This document shows positions 13,918-20,156 of a stretch of 20,156 nt of DNA, piece after piece. Origin of the DNA: JACQCE01 sp041484905 (GTDB lineage: Bacteria > Nitrospirota > Nitrospiria > JACQCE01); the NCBI GenBank assembly GCA_041484905.1, contig JBGPIL010000014.1, positions 1-20,156 of the forward strand, in the 5' to 3' direction. The first letter of the stretch is position 1; the number at the start of each line of letters is the position of its first letter. The notes under the pieces are model-generated. The model ran no database searches, was not told where the DNA came from, and saw only the letters and a program-made list of their open reading frames with translations. A program made the position numbers and the translations under genes.

Positions 13918-14604
13918 ATGTCCACGCCACCACCCGGCACGCTTTATCTCATCAGCACGCCGATCGGCAACCTTGAGGATCTCACCCTTCGGGCCAAGCG
14001 ATTACTGGCGGAGGTCCATCTGATCGCGGCGGAAGACACCCGCCACACCCAGCAACTGCTGGCCCGTTATGACATCCACACGCCGCTGACCAGCTATCAC
14101 GACCACAATAAGGAAGAGAAAGCACCCGTCCTGATCGAGCGGCTGCGTCAAGGGCAGACGATCGCGTTGGTCGCCGACGCCGGCACGCCGACCATTTCCG
14201 ATCCCGGTTATTATCTGATCACCGGCTGCATCGCCGCCAATATTACCGTCAGCCCCATCCCAGGCCCCTCCGCTCCGTTGGCCGCGCTGGCGGCATCGGG
14301 TTTGCCGACCGATGCCTTTCTCTTCGCAGGTTTTTTGCCAAAAAAACCTGGCGCTCGGCAAAAACGGCTTGAAGCGCTGGCCCCCTTGCGCGAGACGCTG
14401 ATCTTTTTCGAGTCACCCCACCGCCTCCACCGGCTGCTGGATGAACTGCAGGCCCGTTTCGGCGACCGGCGCTTGGCCGTCGGCCGTGAACTGACGAAAC
14501 TGCACGAAGAGATCATTCGGGGACGGCTCAGCGAGGTCACGGCGAAACTCACAGGGCGAGTGATCAAAGGCGAAGTAACAGTGGTCGTTGAGGGAAACCG
14601 TTAA
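13918..14604 (+). CDS. rsmI: 16S rRNA (cytidine-2'-O-)-methyltransferase RsmI, short form
   Basis: 228 residues from the ATG at 13918 (MSTPPPGTLYLISTPIGNLE), the usual N-terminus. An ATG at 13900 would add six residues, and one in the heptamer array (13882 frame) is unlikely. It uses S-adenosylmethionine to 2'-O-methylate C1402 of 16S rRNA. The tetrapyrrole-methylase fold is evident: TPIGNLEDLTLRA, AAEDTRHTQQLL, ALVADAGTPTISDPGYYL, PIPGPSAPLAALAASGLPTD, then FESPHRLHRLLDEL and VGRELTKLHEEIIRG. It ends soon after the VIKGEVTVVVEG strand, so the small C-terminal helical domain present in E. coli RsmI (286 residues) is absent. It is transcribed alone on the plus strand and converges on the TusA-like gene across a REP-like palindrome. 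Confidence 0.94.
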   Translation: MSTPPPGTLYLISTPIGNLEDLTLRAKRLLAEVHLIAAEDTRHTQQLLARYDIHTPLTSYHDHNKEEKAPVLIERLRQGQTIALVADAGTPTISDPGYYLITGCIAANITVSPIPGPSAPLAALAASGLPTDAFLFAGFLPKKPGARQKRLEALAPLRETLIFFESPHRLHRLLDELQARFGDRRLAVGRELTKLHEEIIRGRLSEVTAKLTGRVIKGEVTVVVEGNR

Positions 14605-14611
14605 ACAGTCG

Positions 14612-14684
14612 AAAAAGGGGACAGGCTACTTTTTCATCCGTGGTCATGTCGGATGATGTAGAAAAAGTAGCCTGTCCCCTTTTT
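14612..14684. repeat. REP-like palindrome, also a probable bidirectional terminator
   Basis: The left arm AAAAAGGGGACAGGCTAC then TTTTTC and ATCCG (14612-14640) is matched by the exact reverse complement at 14650-14684, apart from a 6-nt bulge (GATGTA). The loop is about 9 nt. It starts 7 nt after the rsmI stop, and its right arm overlaps the stop codon of the TusA-like gene by 2 nt. A-tracts and T-tracts at both ends give U-rich exits in both directions. The motif resembles REP elements mobilised by RAYT/IS200-like transposases (recognition from memory, not searched). Confidence 0.8.
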
Positions 14685-14937
14685 ACTCACCGCACTTACG
14701 GATTGTGACGCGGAAGTGATGACCCTGATACGGCTCGATCTTCAACACCTGATGGCCTTCATCCGTGACGCTGCGGGGGACGTTTTTGACCGGCTCGCCC
14801 GCATCGATCGTCACGCGCAGGACCTGGCCTGACGTCATGTCTTCGAGCTTGAGCTTGGTTTTGACATAGTTATAGGGACAAACCACGCCTTTCAGGTCCA
14901 GCTCCTGGTCAATCTTGATTTCCGCATCCTGCGTCAT
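14683..14937 (-). CDS. TusA-family sulfur-carrier-like protein
   Basis: 84 residues, typical of the family. Strand-helix pattern: ELDLKGVVCPYNYVKTKLKL, then GQVLRVTIDAGEPVKNVPRS, then EGHQVLKIEPYQGHHFRVTI. The catalytic Cys20 is in CPYN rather than the CPxP of canonical TusA, though the LxCPxxxxKxxxxL helix context is kept. TusA proteins relay persulfide sulfur to tRNA thiolation, molybdenum cofactor or sulfur-oxidation enzymes; YeeD/YedF-like members have less clear roles, so the specific pathway here is open. The ATG at 14937 has AGAGGA about 9 nt upstream. It stands alone on the minus strand, with tRNA-Leu upstream. Its stop codon is partly provided by the REP-like element. Confidence 0.88.
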   Translation of the reverse strand: MTQDAEIKIDQELDLKGVVCPYNYVKTKLKLEDMTSGQVLRVTIDAGEPVKNVPRSVTDEGHQVLKIEPYQGHHFRVTIRKCGE

Positions 14938-14975
14938 GGAGATGTTCCTCTTCCCAATTTAAAACCAAAATCATG

Positions 14976-15031
14976 GCACCTCGCTCACGCTCGGTGCACT
15001 TTTTCCTGGCCCCGCAGCCAGGAAAAAGTGC
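14976..15031. repeat. Two overlapping inverted repeats downstream of tRNA-Leu
   Basis: GCACC (14976-14980) pairs with GGTGC (14993-14997). Sharing the GC at 14996-14997, a perfect 15-bp hairpin has arms 14996-15010 (GCACTTTTTCCTGGC) and 15017-15031 around a 6-nt loop. It lies between the TusA-like start and the partial tRNA-Leu repeat. Possible tRNA 3' terminator or REP-like palindrome; on the minus strand no clean U-tract follows. Confidence 0.6.
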
Positions 15032-15044
15032 CGGGAGGGGGAGT
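15028..15044. repeat. Partial duplicate of the tRNA-Leu 3' end (17 bp), att-like
   Basis: GTGCCGGGAGGGGGAGT at 15028-15044 is identical to 15142-15158, the acceptor and T-stem end of the tRNA-Leu gene including most of CCA. Copies are 114 bp apart in direct orientation, the arrangement left by site-specific integration at a tRNA 3' end. The DNA between them (15045-15139) holds no recognisable gene. Confidence 0.6.
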
Positions 15045-15139
15045 CGACGATGCAACTGCGCCAGAGGCGCAGAATTCAGATCAAGCGCCGAAGGCCACCG
15101 CTCATCGCAACTCCCCAACGAGCCTAACACGTAACTAAT

Positions 15140-15227
15140 TGGTGCCGGGAGGGGGAGTTGAACCCCCACGGAGCCAGGCTCCACGAGATTTTGAGTCTCG
15201 CGCGTCTGCCAGTTCCGCCATCCCGGC
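15140..15227 (-). tRNA. tRNA-Leu (anticodon CAA)
   Basis: 88 nt including an encoded CCA (15142-15140). Acceptor arms GCCGGGA and TCCCGGC pair perfectly and the discriminator is A. The D-arm region GCGGAACTGGCAGACGC contains the conserved GG. The anticodon stem CGAGA/TCTCG encloses CTCAAAA, giving anticodon CAA for UUG codons. A class II variable arm GGAGC-CTG-GCTCC is followed by a T-arm GGGGG-TTCAACT-CCCCC. It lies 45 bp downstream of argB on the same strand; a heptamer array fills most of that gap, and I see no strong separate promoter. Confidence 0.97.
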
Positions 15228-15235
15228 GTTCAAAT

Positions 15236-15256
15236 AGTCCACAGTTCACGGTTCAT
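15236..15256. repeat. Heptanucleotide array, three GGTTCAY-type units
   Basis: AGTCCAC, AGTTCAC and GGTTCAT start at 15236, 15243 and 15250. Same family and orientation as the array at 13736, here between argB and tRNA-Leu. Confidence 0.85.
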
Positions 15257-15272
15257 GGCCAAGATGGTTTGC

Positions 15273-16136
15273 TTATATCACAATCTCCGTCCCGATCCCT
15301 TTATCAGTAAAGAGCTCCAACAATAAGGCATGGGGTGTGCGCCCGTCAATGATATGGGCCTTGGCCACGCCGCCGTCCAGCGCATCGAGGCACGCCTGCA
15401 CCTTCGGAATCATGCCGCTGCTGATTGTGCCCTTTCGGATCAGCTGCTGCGTTTCCTTCTTGGAAATAGTCGGGATTAACATTCCCTTCGCATCCAGAAT
15501 GCCCGGCACATCGGTCAAGAGCAGCAATTTCTCCGCATGCAGGGCCGACGCAATCGCTCCCGCCGCGCTGTCCGCGTTGACGTTGTAGGTTTTGCCGTCC
15601 ACGCCGCCGGCAATCGGCGCGATCACGGGAATAAACCGCGCCGCCTCCAGCCCCCGCAGCACGCCGGGATCGACGCCGTCGATCTCGCCGACCAGTCCAA
15701 GATCGACCTCCGACTTCTTACCCGACGCCCGCAACGGTTTCGCGATCAGCAACGGGCCGTCCTTGCCGGTCAGCCCCACCGCCCGGCCGCCGTGGCGATT
15801 AATCAGTGCCACGATCTCCGGGTTGATGATGCCACCCAGGACCATCTCGACGATGCCGACGGTCTCGGCATCGGTCACGCGGATGCCCTTCACAAAGGTG
15901 GGTTCCTTGCCCAGCCGTTTCATCATCTCGCTGATCTGCGGGCCGCCGCCGTGCACGATCACCGGCTGCATGCCGACATATTTCATCAGCGCGATGTCTT
16001 CGGCAAACCGCTCCTTGAGGGAGGCCTCCACCATCGCCTTGCCGCCGTATTTGACGACGACCGTCTTGCCGGCGAAGGCCCTGATATAGGGCAGCGCCTC
16101 AATGAGCACATCCGCCGTTTTCATCGCTTTGTCCAT
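15273..16136 (-). CDS. argB: Acetylglutamate kinase
   Basis: 287 residues. It phosphorylates N-acetylglutamate with ATP, the second step of the acetylated arginine pathway, in the cytosol. Motifs: VVKYGGKAM (phosphate-binding Lys and Gly), VIVHGGGPQISEMMKRLG, the acetylglutamate-site segment TFVKGIRVTDAETV, then NVNADSAAGAIASAL and LLLTDVPGI. An N-terminal helix (ADVLIEALPYIRAFAG) and the C-terminal LLELFTDKGIGTEIV are features associated with arginine-inhibited hexameric enzymes, so feedback inhibition is likely (inference from family knowledge). The ATG at 16136 has GCGGGGGA close upstream; Met5 (16124) is a less likely alternative. It lies 16 bp after hslU at the end of the operon; no other arginine gene is in view. 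Confidence 0.96.
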   Translation of the reverse strand: MDKAMKTADVLIEALPYIRAFAGKTVVVKYGGKAMVEASLKERFAEDIALMKYVGMQPVIVHGGGPQISEMMKRLGKEPTFVKGIRVTDAETVGIVEMVLGGIINPEIVALINRHGGRAVGLTGKDGPLLIAKPLRASGKKSEVDLGLVGEIDGVDPGVLRGLEAARFIPVIAPIAGGVDGKTYNVNADSAAGAIASALHAEKLLLLTDVPGILDAKGMLIPTISKKETQQLIRKGTISSGMIPKVQACLDALDGGVAKAHIIDGRTPHALLLELFTDKGIGTEIVI

Positions 16137-16152
16137 GGTCCCCCGCCCCGTG

Positions 16153-17538
16153 TTACAAAATGTATCGGCTCAAATCCTCGCTCTTCACGATCTCGGCCAG
16201 CCGGTGCCTGACTTCCTCCGCCGTGATCGTGATCCGCTGGCCCTTTCGTTCGGGCGCCTCGAAGGACAGCTCCTCCAACAGCCGCTCCATCACGGTGAAG
16301 AGGCGGCGGGCGCCGATGTTTTCCGTCCGCTCGTTCACCTGCACGGCGATCTCGGCGATCGTCCGGATCGCGTCGGGTTCGAATTCCAGCGCAACCCCTT
16401 CCGTATTCAGCAAGCCCACATACTGCCGGATCAGCGAATTCTGCGGCTCGGTCAGAATCCGCACAAAATCGTCCGTCACCAGCGGCTCCAGCTCAACCCG
16501 GATTGGGAACCGGCCCTGAAACTCCGGGATCAGATCCGACGGCTTGGCGACGTGAAACGCGCCGGCCGCGATAAAGAGCACGTGATCGGTCTTGACCACG
16601 CCGTACTTCGTGTTGACCGTGGAACCTTCGACAATGGGCAGCAGATCCCGCTGCACCCCTTCGCGCGAGACGTCCGGACCGGCCAAGCGCTCCCGGCCTG
16701 CGATTTTATCAATTTCATCGAGAAAAATAATCCCCGACTGCTCGGCCCGCTGGATGGCCTCGCGCACCACTTCGTCCATGTCGATCAGCCGCTGCGCCTC
16801 CTCCTGCTCCAGCGCCGCCAGCGCCTCCGGCACCTTGAGCCGCCGTTGCTTCCGGCGGCCCGGCATCAGATTGCTCAGCATGTCCCTGAGCCCGATTTCC
16901 ATCTCCTCCATGCCGCCCACATTGGAGATGATCCCGACCGGCGCCGCCTTCTCGTTCGTCTCCAGCTCGACCGCCCGATCGTTCAGTTTTCCGTCCCTGA
17001 GCTGCTGGCGCAGCGATTCCCGCGCCCGGTCGTAGCTTTCGGATGACGGGGGCGTAACATGCTCGGTTCGCGATTCATCATAGATGCCGGTCGGCGGCTT
17101 GAAGGCCGGCGGCGGCAGCAACAGGTCGAGCAGCCGTTCCTCCGCCTGCTTGACCGCCTTCGTCTTGACCTGCTCCTGGTGTTCCGTCTTGACCATCGTC
17201 ACCGACAGTTCGACCAGGTCGCGCACCATCGATTCGACATCCCGCCCGACGTAACCGACCTCGGTGAACTTGGAGGCTTCGATCTTCAGAAAGGGCGCGC
17301 CGGCCAGCTTGGCCAGCCGCCGGGCGATTTCGGTCTTCCCAACGCCGGTCGGCCCGATCATGATGATGTTCTTCGGCATCACCTCGTCGCGCAGGTCCGG
17401 GGGCAGTTGCTGCTGCCGCCAGCGATTCCGGAGCGCGATCGCGACCATCCGCTTGGCCTGCCGCTGGCCGACGATATACCGGTCCAGCTCCTTGACGATC
17501 TGGCTTGGGGTCAACGTGTCCAGCCGCACGTCGCTCAT
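16153..17538 (-). CDS. hslU: ATP-dependent protease ATPase subunit HslU
   Basis: 461 residues from the ATG at 17538, with GAGGAG 8 nt upstream. AAA+ unfoldase hexamer that feeds substrates to the HslV peptidase. N-terminal LTPSQIVKELDRYIVGQRQAKR is the family hallmark. Walker A GPTGVGKT is at 62-69, followed by the pore-loop region KFTEVGYVGRDVESMVRDLVE. A charged, variable I-domain spans about residues 110-240. Walker B IIFLDEIDKI and sensor segments LFIAAGAFHVAKPSDLIPEFQGRFPIR follow. The C-terminus SEDLSRYIL is the tail that docks into HslV. The hslV stop and this start share one base (TGATG), indicating tight translational coupling. Confidence 0.98.
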   Translation of the reverse strand: MSDVRLDTLTPSQIVKELDRYIVGQRQAKRMVAIALRNRWRQQQLPPDLRDEVMPKNIIMIGPTGVGKTEIARRLAKLAGAPFLKIEASKFTEVGYVGRDVESMVRDLVELSVTMVKTEHQEQVKTKAVKQAEERLLDLLLPPPAFKPPTGIYDESRTEHVTPPSSESYDRARESLRQQLRDGKLNDRAVELETNEKAAPVGIISNVGGMEEMEIGLRDMLSNLMPGRRKQRRLKVPEALAALEQEEAQRLIDMDEVVREAIQRAEQSGIIFLDEIDKIAGRERLAGPDVSREGVQRDLLPIVEGSTVNTKYGVVKTDHVLFIAAGAFHVAKPSDLIPEFQGRFPIRVELEPLVTDDFVRILTEPQNSLIRQYVGLLNTEGVALEFEPDAIRTIAEIAVQVNERTENIGARRLFTVMERLLEELSFEAPERKGQRITITAEEVRHRLAEIVKSEDLSRYIL

Positions 17539-18068
17539 CACGTCAACTCCTCGATCGTGATCTCCTGATTGGTATAGATATCGATATCGGCGGCAATCCG
17601 CATCGACGCGCCGACGATCTCGCGCGGGGGCAACGATGTGTGGGCCAGCAGCCCTCTCGCGGCGGCTAACGCGTATGAGCCGCCGGAACCGATCGCCAGC
17701 GCCCCCTCCTCCGGTTCGATCACATCACCGGTGCCGGAGAGCAGCAGCGAGTGTTCCAGATCGGCGACGATCATCAACGCCTCCAACCGGCGCAACACCC
17801 GATCCATCCGCCACTCCTTGGCCAGTTCCACCGCCGCGCGGGTCAGGTTGCCCCGGAATTCATCCAACTTGGCCTCAAACTTTTCAAACAGCGTGATCGC
17901 ATCGGCCGTCGAGCCGGCGAACCCCGCCAGCACCCGGTCCTGATGGAGCCGGCGCAGCTTTTTCGCCTGGCGCTTCATCACCGTCGTGCCGACGGTCACC
18001 TGGCCGTCGGCGCCCATCGCCACCACGCCGTCCCGGCGCACACAGAGAATGGTGGTGTGACGGATCAT
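17538..18068 (-). CDS. hslV: ATP-dependent protease peptidase subunit HslV
   Basis: 176 residues, the usual length. Threonine peptidase related to proteasome beta subunits; it forms a double hexamer capped by HslU. The propeptide MIRH is removed to expose Thr5 of TTILCVRRDGVVAMGADGQV. Later motifs are KKLRRLHQDRVLAGFAGSTADA, containing the conserved Lys, and the IGSGGSYALAAARGLL segment. The start ATG overlaps the xerC stop (ATGA, 4 bp), and its own stop overlaps the hslU start, so xerC, hslV and hslU are one coupled unit. Confidence 0.98.
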   Translation of the reverse strand: MIRHTTILCVRRDGVVAMGADGQVTVGTTVMKRQAKKLRRLHQDRVLAGFAGSTADAITLFEKFEAKLDEFRGNLTRAAVELAKEWRMDRVLRRLEALMIVADLEHSLLLSGTGDVIEPEEGALAIGSGGSYALAAARGLLAHTSLPPREIVGASMRIAADIDIYTNQEITIEELT

Positions 18069-19015
18069 TTTACCTCTCCAGCCGGTCGCTTGGCTCGCGG
18101 ATGCGCCTGATCATAGACCATCAGCAGCCGGTCGGCGTTTAAATGCGTGTAACGTTCGGTGGTCGCCAGCGACGCATGGCCGAGCAGTTCCTGAATCGCG
18201 CGCAAATCCGCGCCACTCTCCAATAGATGCGTGGCGCAACTGTGGCGCAGCGCGTGGGGGCCCACCGGCCCGTTGGCACTGACCGCCCGGCTGTAGCGGG
18301 CGACCAGCCGCTCGACGCTGCGCGCGCTCAACCGCCCGCCGCGGTGATTCACGAAGAGCGGCCCATTCGCGCTGCCGCCCGCTTGGGGATGCTCGGCTCG
18401 CAACACCTCCCGGTAACGGTCGATCGCCTCCAGCGCCGCCCGGCCAACCGGCACGAGCCGTTCCCGCTTGCCTTTGCCACGCACGAGCAGAAAGCCGGCG
18501 TCCGGTTGCAGATCGGCGCCATTGACGCCGACCAGTTCGCTGACCCGGATACCGGTCGAATAGGCCAGCTCCAAAATCGCCTGATCGCGCAAGGAGATCA
18601 CGGATGCGCCCTTTCCGGCGGCAGCCTGCCGGCCCGGCTCGCTCATCAGGGCCAGCGCTTCGTCCACATTCAACACGCGCGGCAGGCGGCGGTCGACCTT
18701 CGGCATCGGCACCAGCTTGGCCGGGTTCGATGCCAGCCAACCCATCATCACACCATAATCACACCACGCCCTCACCACGGCCAGCTTGCGGGCCATCGTG
18801 CTCTTGCGCGCGCCGCGTTGCGCGAGCCAGGCCAGATAACCCCTGACATGAACGCGCTCCACCTGCGTGACCGGTTTGCCCATCGTCATCGATGCCGCTG
18901 TCTTCAGGTAGCCCATCAACTGCATCAGATCCTGCCGATAGCCGCGAAGCGTGTGCGGAGAGGCCCCCCGTTCAGCCGCCAGAAAACTCAGATACTCTGC
19001 GATCCGACGATCCAT
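18065..19015 (-). CDS. xerC: Tyrosine recombinase XerC
   Basis: 316 residues. Site-specific recombinase that resolves chromosome dimers at dif, normally with XerD. The N-terminal SAM-like core-binding domain (YLSFLAAERGASPHTLRGYR to about 105) is followed by the catalytic domain with all expected residues: Arg157 (STGIRVSE), Lys181 (RGKGKRERLVPVG), His254 and Arg257 (HALRHSCATHLL), His280 (LLGHASL) and Tyr289 (TTERYTHLN). The ATG at 19015 has GGAGG 10 nt upstream and overlaps the trmFO 3' end by 28 bp. An operon position with hslVU, rather than beside an integrated element, argues for a housekeeping Xer and not a phage integrase. XerD cannot be fully excluded from sequence alone, but XerC-hslV-hslU linkage is common. 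Confidence 0.94.
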   Translation of the reverse strand: MDRRIAEYLSFLAAERGASPHTLRGYRQDLMQLMGYLKTAASMTMGKPVTQVERVHVRGYLAWLAQRGARKSTMARKLAVVRAWCDYGVMMGWLASNPAKLVPMPKVDRRLPRVLNVDEALALMSEPGRQAAAGKGASVISLRDQAILELAYSTGIRVSELVGVNGADLQPDAGFLLVRGKGKRERLVPVGRAALEAIDRYREVLRAEHPQAGGSANGPLFVNHRGGRLSARSVERLVARYSRAVSANGPVGPHALRHSCATHLLESGADLRAIQELLGHASLATTERYTHLNADRLLMVYDQAHPRAKRPAGEVK

Positions 19016-20156
19016 CGATCGAGATCCTCCAACGCCCGTTCGGCGATCTTCTGCCGTCGGATCACGCGGTCGCGGACACGCTTCGTGAATTCAGGGTAGA
19101 GGCCGAAGTTCGCATTCATCGGTTGAAAGTGGCGCGGGTCGCTCGTGGTAATGTAGGTCAGCAGCGTCCCGTAGGTCGTGGTTGGCGGCGGCACGGTCGG
19201 CGTCTCGCCATGAATCAGCCGCGCGGCGTTGATCCCGGCCAGCAGCCCCATCGCCGCCGCCTCCGCGTAGCCTTCCACGCCCACCAACTGGCCGGCGAAG
19301 AAGAGCGACGGTTGCGCCCGGCATTGGAGCGTCGGGTGCAGCACCCTCGGCGCATTGATAAACGTGTTTCGGTGCAGGCTGCCCAACCGCAAAAATTCCG
19401 CTTTGTCCAGTCCCGGAATCATCCGAAAGATCCTCCGCTGCTCCGGCCAGGTGAGTTTCGTCTGAAACCCCACCATGTTGTAGCAGCTGCCGAATCGGTT
19501 TTCCTGCCGGAGTTGCACCACGGCATACGGACGGGCACCGGTCCGCGGATCGACGAGCCCGACCGGTTTCATCGGGCCGAAGAGCAGCGTCTGCCGCCCC
19601 CGATCCGCCTGGACTTCAATCGGCACGCACCCCTCGAAATAGGGCGCCTGCTCGAACGGTTTGGTCGGCACCCGTTCCCCCACAGCCAGCGCATCATAAA
19701 ATTGATTATATTCGGTCTGGTTCATCGGGCAGTTGAAATAATCATCGCCCCCCTTGTCATAGCGGGAGGCGCGAAAGGCAATCGACGCATCGATCGTCTC
19801 GCCGTCGATAATCGGCGCGATGGCATCGTAAAACGCCAGATAATCGGCCCTGATGACTGACTGGATCGATTTCGCGAGCCGGTCGGAGGTCAGCGGCCCC
19901 GTGGCCACGATCGTCGGCCGATTATCCGGCAGGTCGATCACCTCTTCCCGGATCACTCGAATCTTCGGGTGGTCTTCGATCGCCTTCGTGATCGCAGCGG
20001 CAAAGAGATCGCGATCGACCGCCAGGGCCGAACCGGCCGGCACCGTGACCCCGTCGGCCACGCGCAAAATCAGTGAATGCAAGCGGCGCATCTCAGCTTT
20101 GAGAATCCCGGCCGCATGAACCGGCTCGTTCGACCCGAGCGAATTGCTGCAGACCA
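18988..20156 (-). CDS. trmFO: Methylenetetrahydrofolate-tRNA-(uracil-5-)-methyltransferase TrmFO, partial (N-terminus beyond right edge)
   Basis: The frame stays open to the right edge: upstream of the Met at 20091 it reads VCSNSLGSNEPVHAAGILKA in frame, the family's LVCSNS segment, so the true start lies outside the window. About 389 codons are visible. It uses FADH2 and methylenetetrahydrofolate to form m5U54 in the tRNA T-loop. Visible motifs: AGSALAVDRDLF, PTIVATGPLTSDRLA, FYDAIAPIIDGETID, NCPMNQTEYNQFYDAL, FEGCVPIEVQADRG, TLLFGPMKPVGL, MVGFQTKLTWPEQ, FAGQLVGVEGYAEAAAMGLLAGI and HFQPMNANFGLYPE. The N-terminal FAD-binding Rossmann motif is not in view. It is the first visible gene of the trmFO-xerC-hslV-hslU-argB operon. 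Confidence 0.97.
   Translation of the reverse strand, partial: VCSNSLGSNEPVHAAGILKAEMRRLHSLILRVADGVTVPAGSALAVDRDLFAAAITKAIEDHPKIRVIREEVIDLPDNRPTIVATGPLTSDRLAKSIQSVIRADYLAFYDAIAPIIDGETIDASIAFRASRYDKGGDDYFNCPMNQTEYNQFYDALAVGERVPTKPFEQAPYFEGCVPIEVQADRGRQTLLFGPMKPVGLVDPRTGARPYAVVQLRQENRFGSCYNMVGFQTKLTWPEQRRIFRMIPGLDKAEFLRLGSLHRNTFINAPRVLHPTLQCRAQPSLFFAGQLVGVEGYAEAAAMGLLAGINAARLIHGETPTVPPPTTTYGTLLTYITTSDPRHFQPMNANFGLYPEFTKRVRDRVIRRQKIAERALEDLDRWIVGSQSI

Noticed and set aside
14909..15184. Minus-strand frame of 91 codons overlapping tRNA-Leu
   Set aside because: It reads through the tRNA 3' end, its partial repeat and the hairpins, so the product is a translation of structured RNA DNA and not a likely protein.
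18065..19015. Tyrosine recombinase as the integrase of a mobile element near tRNA-Leu
   Set aside because: It is translationally linked to trmFO and hslV in a housekeeping operon and is about 3 kb from the tRNA, so it is better read as XerC.
18227..19099. Plus-strand frame of 290 codons
   Set aside because: Antisense to xerC, whose catalytic residues are all intact; no independent support.

Overview
The window is GC-rich and mostly protein-coding. It reads like the chromosome of a Nitrospirota bacterium, most likely Nitrospira-like. The reasons are a compact trmFO-xerC-hslV-hslU-argB housekeeping operon, many small multiheme c-type cytochromes with CxxCHxPH motifs, and lipoprotein beta-propellers beside them. 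The phylum assignment is inferred from gene content and has not been tested by a search.

Left part (1-6512, all minus strand): a partial secreted SurA/PpiD-type peptidyl-prolyl isomerase, a Wzy/O-antigen-ligase-like membrane protein with C-terminal TPRs, a tetraheme cytochrome c with its own terminator, an NHL beta-propeller lipoprotein, and a pentaheme cytochrome paralogous to the tetraheme one. A near-consensus sigma70-type promoter lies upstream of the pentaheme gene. A second candidate lies upstream of the tetraheme gene, with its -35 box on the NHL stop codon.

Middle (6729-10491): a minus-strand two-component-regulator-type beta-propeller lipoprotein faces away from a plus-strand run of a triheme c7-type cytochrome, a triheme c7-type lipoprotein and a second propeller lipoprotein. 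The two propeller genes are paralogs flanking the c7 pair in opposite orientation. Together, 3082-10491 encodes 15 CxxCH haem sites plus three lipoprotein propellers. The most economical reading is an envelope or extracellular electron-transfer module with its own folding factor.

Next (10451-13720, minus): a TMTC/GT-C-like multi-TM TPR protein downstream of UDP-glucose 6-dehydrogenase, probably envelope polysaccharide or protein glycosylation. rsmI (plus) and a TusA-like protein (minus) then converge on a 73-bp REP-like palindrome. A tRNA-Leu(CAA) follows, with part of its 3' end duplicated about 114 bp away.

Right part (15273-20156, minus): argB, hslU, hslV, xerC and trmFO (partial, runs off the edge). 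They are packed with 28-bp, 4-bp and 1-bp overlaps and one 16-bp gap, and are transcribed trmFO to argB.

Degenerate short tandem repeats with a strict 7-bp period recur: GGTTCAY arrays in the ugd/rsmI and tRNA-Leu/argB spacers, and two unrelated heptamer arrays inside the Wzy-like gene, where copy-number change would shift the reading frame. No gene-free stretch exceeds about 250 bp. No CRISPR, rRNA or complete transposon was seen.
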